This document shows positions 8,121 to 14,861 of a DNA stretch of 32,070 nt, in pieces. Positions within the stretch are counted from its first letter, which is position 1. The number at the start of each line of letters is the position of its first letter. The DNA is taken from positions 1-32,070 of the forward strand of contig JBCCLI010000018.1 of NCBI GenBank assembly GCA_039026975.1, written 5' to 3'. Below the pieces are notes generated by a model, which ran no database searches, had not been told where the DNA came from, and worked only from the letters and a program-made list of their open reading frames with translations. Position numbers and translations under genes: made by a program. This stretch comes from JBCBKZ01 sp039026975 (GTDB lineage Bacteria > Bacteroidota > Bacteroidia > J057).

Positions 8121-10535
8121 TTAATTTCCTCCTCCTAATCTTAGTCCTACTGAAGCATAAAAACTGCGGGCGGTAGCAGGAATAATCCCAGGCCCGGGAT
8201 AACTTTCCGCTCTTCGGGTGAAATACTGTTCATCAGTGAGGTTATTCACGCCAGTTGTAAACTTAAAGCGGCTAAATTGATACTCCATGGATAGGTCCAT
8301 GACAGTATAGGAAGGGATGATACCTGTCAAGGCATTTGGGTTAAAGGTGGAGTTAGTAGCATCAGAAAACTGCTCTCCCAGATGAGAAACCTGGAAGGTG
8401 GCCTTAATTCCTTTCCATCTGTAGTTGAGGCCGGATCTGAGCATGACATTAGGGACATATTCTACCCTGCGGTCTCTAATGGCAGTAATTTCAGATGAAA
8501 TATAGGTAGCTTCTGTAACTGATAAGTTGAGAAAGAGAGAAAGATTAGCAAATCCCTTATTCTGCTGGAGCATATCCAGGATATCTACCTCAGCAAACAG
8601 TTCCATTCCCACATGCCGTGAATTACCTATGTTAGTCCTAAACAGGGTGGTGCTACCGGGAAGTTCGTACTGTCCTATTCTGTCATTATACCTTAGTAAA
8701 AAAGCACTCACATCTACATTCAACCAGTTCCAGATAGTACCTCTCAGTCCAATATCCATATTAAACCCATTTTCATCAGTAATGAGGCTGTCCAGCTGAA
8801 AATTAGGATTCACTACTCGTAAGTCACTGAAGGTAATGGATCTGAAGTTACGTGCATAGTTAGTATACAAGTGTAGGTCTTCCCTGAGGTAGTAGCTCGC
8901 ACCTACCCCAAAGAGGGGAACAGTCCTGGTGGTAGAGGATTGCTCTGTATTTATGGTAGAGGAAACGAGATTTCCCGCAAAATCAAATCGATTAGTTTTC
9001 CATAGTCCATCAGCATCTGTACGTATATAGTCTATCCTCGCGCCGGCAGTAACACTTAAGTCAGGGGTGATATAGGTGAGATTCTCTATGAAAAGTGCGT
9101 AATTTTCACTTGGAAACTCATAGTCAAATTCTTCCAGATCTTCAGGATTTAAAAACCTAAAGTCTGCATCATTAGCAGGGCTTGCGGCTCCTTGCTTCCT
9201 ATCAGTAGAGCCATTATAAAACCTGCTTCCTATCAGTAAAGTAGAAGGCCTTTCATCCAGTTTGTATGTATGTAGCAGCCTGGCTTCCATCCCTATATTT
9301 TGGAAGTCATCTCGTATAAGGGTGCGGTTAGCATTAGGATTATCAAGAACACCTATTTGTTCCAGGTTCCCCAACGCATCCCTTCTGGACATCAGACCGA
9401 AACTTCTGATATTGAGTTGTGTGTTAGCAGAAAAGCGGTAGTCTATAATAGCCGCTAATAAATTCCAGGATACGCTAAACCAGTTTCTCCCTCTATTAGA
9501 TAGGGTAAGATCATCATTCTCAAACTGGTCATCAGTCAATCCACCTGGCTGTTGGGCTTCATAATCCAGGAAAGAGTATTCTATCCCTATCTTCAGCCTA
9601 TCATTTGCCTGGTATCCTACCCTGCCAAAAGCGGTATGTGCATAAAAGCCAGAATTATCCCGCCAACCGTCTCCCGTTCTGTATTGGTAATACCCATAGT
9701 AATCTACTCTATCCTTTCTTCCACCTACGCTCACAAAAGTATTAAGTAAGCCAAAAGAGCCTATGGCCTGCTCTGCTGTTACCTCAAATGGTGTATCTGG
9801 GGCTTCCTTCAGCTTGAAATTTAACATACCTCCAAACTGGGTTCCATACTGTAAAGAGGCAGCTCCTCTAACCACTTCTATTCTTTCCACTGCCTGCATG
9901 GCGGGCATATAATAACTTTCAGGATAACCTAAAGCATCTGCGCTCATGTCATACCCGTTTTGCCGGGTATTGAAGTTAGCCGTACGACTAGGCCCCAGGC
10001 CTCTGGCAGCTATATCTAACTGTAGGCCGGCAAAATCACTTTCCCATATGTTTAAGCCAGGGACTTTCGCAAATACCTGCCGGGCGGTATTGGCTACTTT
10101 GTTAGCAGCAAAATCATCCAGGACTATGACCTCATTCTTCTTGGCTTCATAAATCCCAAAATCTTCTACAGCCTTCATTCTGGTGATGCCATTGGTGCGT
10201 TTATTTGCTACTATCTCTACTTCTTCTAATTCTCTGGTAAGTTCTTCCAAAAAGAATGATACCTCCATATCCTGGGTCAGCCTAATTTCCTTGGAGGCTG
10301 TTTCCATACCTGGGCTGAAGGCCTCTAGTACATATGTACCTTCAGGAAGAGAAAACTCAAAAGAACCAGACTCATCTATAGGGAATCGTTTTCCAGTAGA
10401 CTTCACTATCACTTGAGCTTCTGTAATAGCAGCATTAGGAGCTTTAGATAATACCTTTCCTGATACCTTGTACACTTGAGCAGAGAGGGAGGTAGTAAGT
10501 AGTATAGTGACCAAAAAACACAAGCTCGTTTTCAT
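8121..10535 (-). CDS. TonB-dependent receptor, FecA-like (Fe(3+)-dicitrate type)
   Basis: This 804-residue outer-membrane receptor has a signal peptide (MKTSLCFLVTILLTTSLSAQ), a carboxypeptidase-regulatory-like domain (residues 24-105), a plug domain (about 120-235) and a 22-strand barrel ending in FYASVGLRLGGGN. The plug contains IAARGLGPSRTANFNTRQNG and VERIEVVRGAASLQYGTQFG, which closely resemble proteins annotated as ferric dicitrate receptors (FecA-like). The true ligand may differ, since no FecIR pair is nearby and the family label is only a resemblance. The ATG at 10535 overlaps the stop of the HTTM gene by 4 bp (ATGA), which fixes the start and suggests translational coupling. It is the last gene of the DUF4856-imelysin-HTTM operon. 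No terminator is visible in the 8 bp before the convergent kinase gene. Confidence 0.9.
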   Translation of the reverse strand: MKTSLCFLVTILLTTSLSAQVYKVSGKVLSKAPNAAITEAQVIVKSTGKRFPIDESGSFEFSLPEGTYVLEAFSPGMETASKEIRLTQDMEVSFFLEELTRELEEVEIVANKRTNGITRMKAVEDFGIYEAKKNEVIVLDDFAANKVANTARQVFAKVPGLNIWESDFAGLQLDIAARGLGPSRTANFNTRQNGYDMSADALGYPESYYMPAMQAVERIEVVRGAASLQYGTQFGGMLNFKLKEAPDTPFEVTAEQAIGSFGLLNTFVSVGGRKDRVDYYGYYQYRTGDGWRDNSGFYAHTAFGRVGYQANDRLKIGIEYSFLDYEAQQPGGLTDDQFENDDLTLSNRGRNWFSVSWNLLAAIIDYRFSANTQLNIRSFGLMSRRDALGNLEQIGVLDNPNANRTLIRDDFQNIGMEARLLHTYKLDERPSTLLIGSRFYNGSTDRKQGAASPANDADFRFLNPEDLEEFDYEFPSENYALFIENLTYITPDLSVTAGARIDYIRTDADGLWKTNRFDFAGNLVSSTINTEQSSTTRTVPLFGVGASYYLREDLHLYTNYARNFRSITFSDLRVVNPNFQLDSLITDENGFNMDIGLRGTIWNWLNVDVSAFLLRYNDRIGQYELPGSTTLFRTNIGNSRHVGMELFAEVDILDMLQQNKGFANLSLFLNLSVTEATYISSEITAIRDRRVEYVPNVMLRSGLNYRWKGIKATFQVSHLGEQFSDATNSTFNPNALTGIIPSYTVMDLSMEYQFSRFKFTTGVNNLTDEQYFTRRAESYPGPGIIPATARSFYASVGLRLGGGN

Positions 10536-11911
10536 CGTGTAGAATTTTTTTGAAAGGGCAATATCCATTCCTTGGGTGCCCAGGTATCCTTTTTTTCTGT
10601 TAAGTCTAATGCTGGATCTATGAGTAGACGAGCAGGCCTTGCATTAAGGGTAACCCACACCTCTGCTCTAACCTGAGGGTCTTCCATGCCCCGCTGAGCG
10701 TAATACTCTTTTAGGTAATGAGCAAACTGTAGGATGAGGTCAGGCTGCATAGCCATCTGTTTCTCCTGGTGTGGATTCAGAAACTGGTGGTTTATCACAG
10801 AACCTTCTCTGCCAGATTCTCCATTCTTGACGTAGAAGGTGGCGGTACCTGCTTTTTCCATCAGCATAACACGCCAGGAGAAGCGGTACCCCTCTTCAGT
10901 CCAAAACAGATTGCCAGGATATAGCATATATCGCCAGGGGAAAGTCAATTGGAAAAGAAAAAAGACTAATAGAAAGGGGAGAATGAGTCTATTTTGTGGA
11001 GCAGGCTTATGCGTACGTAAGGACGTACTAGGTTGAGATCGGAACTTAAGGAGGGAGGAAAGCTTAGTTTGTAAATTCTCATGAAAAGAGTCAGAGAAGA
11101 AAATGGGAACCGCCAGAATCATCACTAACGGGAAAACGCCTATCTGAAAGAGAATACCCGTTAGTGTGTGGAACACCACCACAGCGATGAAAGCTAACCA
11201 TCTGAGTGGCTTAATTAGTAGCCCAAGGATGATAAAGGTATCAAACAGCATCCCCACCCAGCTGAATAGGTAGGCCGTAAATTTATACTTAAAGATGCCA
11301 CCAATAATGGGCACACTGGTTTTAGCAGGTAACCAGATAGCCAGAGGAAGGGCTTTAAAGAGCCAGTCATAATTAAGTTTAGCTAAACCTGCATATACAT
11401 ATACTATGCCTATCTGGAGCTTAATAGCATCTATACACCACCTACTTACTTTTTCCTGTTTGAGTGCTGGATTACGAATAATGTCAAGAGAAAAGTTTCT
11501 ATTAGCAGGTACCCATATCATGAGGAAGGATACGATGCTAACAAAGTAGTAGTGATTTAGATAGTAGGTGATATCAATGAGTTCCACATAGGTGAAACAT
11601 AGAAAATAGGTGATGGTAGATACCCTGTAATACCATCCTATGATAATGCCTATGCACGCAATAGCCATGAGAATAAAGACAGCATACATACCTGCTCTGG
11701 GAAGGGGAGCTATCCAATCAAATCCGTAATAACTAAAATGAAGAAGGGGATCTACTAGCTGGGTGTCTATCCATCCCATCCATATGTACCTAAGGGTACT
11801 GAAAAGCATGACTGCACCAAAAGCCATGCGGAATGTTACCAATGGAGCAATCGATACCGATTGCTCCAGGTAATGAGTTATGTTATGATATAAATTGGAT
11901 CGGGAAGTCAA
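10532..11911 (-). CDS. HTTM / vitamin K-dependent gamma-carboxylase-like membrane protein
   Basis: This 459-residue integral membrane protein matches the HTTM (horizontally transferred transmembrane) family, which includes the membrane part of vitamin K-dependent gamma-glutamyl carboxylases. Signs are FRMAFGAVMLFSTLRYIW near residue 30, a series of about nine helices to residue 320, and the paired aromatic motif YYLNHYYFVSIVSFLM. Beyond the helices is a soluble domain with LFWTEEGYRFSWRVMLMEK and FLNPHQEKQMAMQPDLILQF, which I recognise from the C-terminal part of carboxylase-like proteins, so it is more than the bare HTTM domain. The start is a TTG 12 bp after the imelysin stop; no ATG is available before the first helix. 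Bacterial members have no established general function. Here it sits between two envelope lipoproteins and a TonB receptor. Confidence 0.82.
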   Translation of the reverse strand: MTSRSNLYHNITHYLEQSVSIAPLVTFRMAFGAVMLFSTLRYIWMGWIDTQLVDPLLHFSYYGFDWIAPLPRAGMYAVFILMAIACIGIIIGWYYRVSTITYFLCFTYVELIDITYYLNHYYFVSIVSFLMIWVPANRNFSLDIIRNPALKQEKVSRWCIDAIKLQIGIVYVYAGLAKLNYDWLFKALPLAIWLPAKTSVPIIGGIFKYKFTAYLFSWVGMLFDTFIILGLLIKPLRWLAFIAVVVFHTLTGILFQIGVFPLVMILAVPIFFSDSFHENLQTKLSSLLKFRSQPSTSLRTHKPAPQNRLILPFLLVFFLFQLTFPWRYMLYPGNLFWTEEGYRFSWRVMLMEKAGTATFYVKNGESGREGSVINHQFLNPHQEKQMAMQPDLILQFAHYLKEYYAQRGMEDPQVRAEVWVTLNARPARLLIDPALDLTEKKDTWAPKEWILPFQKNSTR

Positions 11912-11923
11912 TCAAGTTCTGCC

Positions 11924-13042
11924 TTAGTCGCCATCACCTGAATTAAACGTGATGCTAATACCAAGGAGTGAACTCATAGAACTCTTGAAATTAGCTGTAT
12001 TAGCTTGTAGCTCGTCTCTGAGAACCTTCACCTCATTAGCGCCTATATTATCAGATAGACGCCCTTGAGGAAGAGCTGCAATAGCATTATCAATGACAGT
12101 AATGGCATCTTTTGTCGTAGCAATGAGGGCAGTTCCTCCTTCTACTTCACTTAAGTATTCCTCAAATCCTATGATAGGATCTCCACTACGAGATAGGCCG
12201 AACCAAATATTTTTTGAATTTTCAAAATGCTCCTCGACAAGATCTCTGGAAATGCCACTGTAGAATGCCTCTACTAGAGAACCGTCTACACTTTCCTGCC
12301 CTGCAGTAAGTCCTGCGGGAAGCTCAAGCTTGAAATTCTTAAGATTCTCATAGTCCTTCACAAATTCATTGTAGTAAAGAGAAATAGAACTTCCTGCAGA
12401 AGTCCCGTCACTACTGATAAATTCCTGGAGATAGGAGGACTTCCACTCACTGACGATATTATCAAAGGTAGTAGTCAAATCATCTATTACCAGGAGTAGG
12501 TAATCTTTACGAGCTTGGTCAAAACTGGCTACTAACTCAGCATCTGTAGCGCCATTTCCATAAATAAGGTACTCTACAGTATAGAATCCTTTGGCATTTA
12601 AATCAAAAGTATTGGCAAGGTCCACATCTCCGGTTACCACGTTTCTCTCTACTTTTTCTTCACTTACAGGAAAAGTGCCTAATACCTTAGCGTAAGGCCC
12701 CAGAGAAAGATTAGCTGGTCCAAACCCAAAAGCTGAGCAGTGTTGGTGGTCTGTGACTGCCTGGACCCAAGTAGTTCTTAAAGTAGCCAGATTAGCCTCA
12801 TCCGTAGATTGGGCAAAAGTGTTCGCAGCGCCTTCTAGGGCGTTAACGCTTGATTGGAGGGCTTCAAAGTTAGGGATGATAAGGTTACTTGCAACACTTT
12901 CTAACATAGCAGCCCTATCAAAGTCTGGATCGACAGGATCATCACCATCATCATCACAGGAGACAATACCAAGGGTTGAAATTAATACGATCAGCATGAT
13001 CCCTATTAACTTCCTGATGTTTAGCGTTTCAGTAATGTTCAT
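11924..13042 (-). CDS. Imelysin-like surface lipoprotein with altered GxHxxE motif
   Basis: This 372-residue protein has a type II signal peptide with the acylated residue at Cys29 (GIVSC), followed directly by DDDGDDPVDPD, an acidic tail that in Bacteroidota directs lipoproteins to the cell surface. The mature part fits the imelysin/peptidase M75 helical fold: two repeats, the first around LRTTWVQAVTDHQHCSAFGFGP and a central segment GFYTVEYLIYG. Imelysins bear a GxHxxE motif linked to metal binding; here it reads G152-F-Y154-T-V-E157, with Tyr in place of His, so ion binding must differ or be lost. Despite the peptidase label, imelysin-like proteins are thought to take part in iron uptake. 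It lies between the DUF4856 and HTTM genes and is preceded by a perfect hairpin. Confidence 0.85.
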   Translation of the reverse strand: MNITETLNIRKLIGIMLIVLISTLGIVSCDDDGDDPVDPDFDRAAMLESVASNLIIPNFEALQSSVNALEGAANTFAQSTDEANLATLRTTWVQAVTDHQHCSAFGFGPANLSLGPYAKVLGTFPVSEEKVERNVVTGDVDLANTFDLNAKGFYTVEYLIYGNGATDAELVASFDQARKDYLLLVIDDLTTTFDNIVSEWKSSYLQEFISSDGTSAGSSISLYYNEFVKDYENLKNFKLELPAGLTAGQESVDGSLVEAFYSGISRDLVEEHFENSKNIWFGLSRSGDPIIGFEEYLSEVEGGTALIATTKDAITVIDNAIAALPQGRLSDNIGANEVKVLRDELQANTANFKSSMSSLLGISITFNSGDGD

Positions 13043-13061
13043 TATGAATTTTTATTAGATG

Positions 13062-13092
13062 AACCTTGCTACCAAATGAAGGTAGCAAGGTT
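13062..13092 (-). other. Intercistronic hairpin between DUF4856 and imelysin genes
   Basis: Perfect 12-bp arms (13062-13073 and 13081-13092, plus-strand AACCTTGCTACC and GGTAGCAAGGTT) enclose a 7-nt loop. In the minus-strand mRNA it lies 26 nt after the DUF4856 stop and about 20 nt before the imelysin start. No U-run follows, so it is probably a stability element or partial attenuator rather than a full terminator. Confidence 0.75.
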
Positions 13093-13118
13093 TCCATAAA
13101 TATATATCAAATAATGGC

Positions 13119-14228
13119 TTAAGGATTATTATTCACAAAGAATCCTGTTACCTCAGCATCAGTAAATCCATAGATTCCCTGGATTAGTGTGATAGTCTGA
13201 TCTAAGTTAGCTATCAGTCCAGCATCATTTATGAACTGGTAAGAAGTAGGTGTCTGTCCAGCAGGTGCTAATAAGTTAGCTAGAATTTGATCTATCTGAG
13301 CATCAGTAATTTGCTTCTGGCTGATACCTCTAAAGCCGTGTGCAAAAGCTACTCCCTCTGCATATGCATGCATAGCGTTTCCAAAAGCAGCATCTTTATC
13401 TGGGCCATCCTGTAGCTGAGCCGCATCCTGTAGTTGGTTCTTAGTAGAGTTACAGTAGTAAATTACTGTAGCAAAGTTTGACTTCTCCCATGCAGATAGG
13501 TAGTCAGCCAATGCCTGATCACGCTCAGTAGTGAAATCACCATCAGAATCTATTGCTGCCTTAGCTGTAATCAGGGCAGTCTTAATGTCAAAGAAAAATC
13601 CAGTCTGTGCAGTCAGGTCAGATCTTCTTCTGGAATAAGTAGCGGCAGCAGTAGTGTTTGTTACATCGAAATTAATGTCAGTTCCATGTACCTCCACCAA
13701 CTTATCTATAGCGGCACTGCTACTAAGATCACCATTGATTACTGTAAGGGCATGGTTGTAAAGAGCAGATCCAAATGATCCTTTCTGTACCATTTGCTCT
13801 AACTCAAGACCATTCTCATCAAGTAGTCTAGATCCAAGCTTTCCTCCCTCTTCTCCGGCAGCAGGTGTACCTGAACCAGGATTTTGGAATCCAGTGGGAG
13901 AATTAGCAGCACTTACCAGCTCTACTAACCATCCCTCAATTAAAGATCTGTAAGCAGGTAGAGTAACAGAAGATAGCGTCCCTGGATAGGGGATAGCTGC
14001 TACAGTGGTAGTCTGTGCATCTCTTTCAGCAGCATTAGCAGCTGAAGTCATAGTTGAAAGCTCGTTTACAACAGCGTTTTCAGCTGTTACATTAGCATCA
14101 AATGAAGCGGATACATAAGATGAAGGTATAGTCAGTGTTGGATCAGGATCATCATCATCATCGTCGCAGCTAACTACAACAAAAGCTAGTAACAACGGAA
14201 GGATAAAAAACCAGTTTTTGAATTTCAT
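13119..14228 (-). CDS. DUF4856-type surface lipoprotein
   Basis: This 369-residue lipoprotein has signal peptide MKFKNWFFILPLLLAFVVVS, acylated Cys21 and then six Asp (CDDDDDDPDP), a surface-export type tail. The mature part is largely helical and Ala-rich, with AAGEEGGKLGSRLLDENGLELEQMV near residue 125 and AFGNAMHAYAEGVAFAHGFRG near residue 310. I match it to the DUF4856 family, which is often found beside imelysin genes in Bacteroidota; this is from memory and not verified. Two His in MHAYAEGVAFAHG and a nearby Glu could bind a metal, which is inference. It is the first gene of the four-gene operon, and the strong hairpin after it suggests it may be made in larger amounts than the downstream products. 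Confidence 0.75.
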   Translation of the reverse strand: MKFKNWFFILPLLLAFVVVSCDDDDDDPDPTLTIPSSYVSASFDANVTAENAVVNELSTMTSAANAAERDAQTTTVAAIPYPGTLSSVTLPAYRSLIEGWLVELVSAANSPTGFQNPGSGTPAAGEEGGKLGSRLLDENGLELEQMVQKGSFGSALYNHALTVINGDLSSSAAIDKLVEVHGTDINFDVTNTTAAATYSRRRSDLTAQTGFFFDIKTALITAKAAIDSDGDFTTERDQALADYLSAWEKSNFATVIYYCNSTKNQLQDAAQLQDGPDKDAAFGNAMHAYAEGVAFAHGFRGISQKQITDAQIDQILANLLAPAGQTPTSYQFINDAGLIANLDQTITLIQGIYGFTDAEVTGFFVNNNP

Positions 14229-14444
14229 TGTTAATTTTTGTTTGATACGGTTCGTTTTAACTTCAACTCTAAACGGATAGTAAGCTGAAGTTGTTTGGAA
14301 TTAGATCAGATATAAATTGTTTCAGTAACCTAATTCTGTTTACCTTAGTATTATGGTAAGAGAAACTTTCTGTATACTATCTCTTCCCGAACTTATATCT
14401 GCTTTTTTCCGACCGCAAGAACTAAAAAAAGTTCATATTTAAGC

Positions 14445-14464
14445 AATACCTAATTCTAGGTATT
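14445..14464. repeat. Inverted repeat AATACCTA-N4-TAGGTATT
   Basis: The sequence AATACCTAATTCTAGGTATT has perfect 8-bp arms around ATTC. It is similar in arm sequence (TAGGTA/TACCTA) to palindromes at 23933-23942 and 24001-24040 in the other large intergenic region, so a shared DNA-binding protein is possible. Confidence 0.5.
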
Positions 14465-14781
14465 CTTACCCTAAAGCTAAACAGAAAGGCTAATTTATAG
14501 GGAATCCTTCATATTTTGTTTAATAAAACAGCGCTAAATCATTAACAATTATTCACTGAATGTTGAATGATAGAAGGATGAAGCTTTATTTTTATATTAA
14601 CACACTGCGAGTGGGTAAGGCAGCTGTATTTAATTTCCTAAGAGTTCAACAAACATGAAGTTAGTTGAATGTTTTCCTTCCCCCAATTTCTCCATACTAA
14701 CGAACTATTCTACACTAAACTATGAGTAGCTATGCTAGCGTAGCATTTTTTGAACGTTAAAGTTGAATGCTATGAGGCGAG

Positions 14782-14811
14782 TTGAACTAATACGAAAAAT
14801 CATTACTTTTG
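14782..14811 (+). promoter_or_regulatory. Bacteroidota-type promoter of the TonB-PKD-PepSY operon
   Basis: A TTG at 14782-14784 and TACTTTTG at 14804-14811 match the -33 (TTG) and -7 (TAnnTTTG) boxes of the Bacteroidota housekeeping sigma factor with a 19-bp spacer. The start of transcription would be near 14817, about 45 nt before the ATG of the receptor gene. Confidence 0.65.
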
Positions 14812-14824
14812 CCAGCAATTTATA

Positions 14825-14841
14825 TTAAGACTTATTCTAAA
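14825..14841. promoter_or_regulatory. Candidate operator A, TTAAGA-N5-TCTAAA
   Basis: The palindrome-like TTAAGACTTATTCTAAA lies just past the predicted transcription start, a position suited to a repressor. It matches sites at 23784-23800 and 24072-24088 near other TonB loci with one change in the arms. Confidence 0.5.
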
Positions 14842-14861
14842 TAGTTTAGCCCTAAGACATC

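Larger units (their letters stand above)
14229..14861. other. 633-bp divergent regulatory region between two iron-type operons
   Basis: No credible gene is present here. The stretch holds the leader of the DUF4856 operon (left) and the promoter of the TonB-PKD-PepSY operon (right). It contains an imperfect inverted repeat at 14259-14268 and 14283-14292 (AACTTCAACT with AGCTGAAGTT), a perfect 8-bp inverted repeat at 14445-14464, two copies of CCTAATTCT (14329 and 14449), and three copies of GTTGAATG at 14562, 14664 and 14762, about 100 bp apart. The length and number of repeats point to multi-factor control. Confidence 0.6.

Noticed and set aside
9552..9749. Plus-strand short frames antisense to the three TonB receptor genes and the HTTM gene
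   Set aside because: They are uncharacteristic in composition and fully covered by strong minus-strand genes with clear domains.
14445..14464. DtxR/IdeR-type iron box
   Set aside because: The half-sites resemble TTAGGT, but the order and spacing do not match the 19-bp IdeR palindrome.
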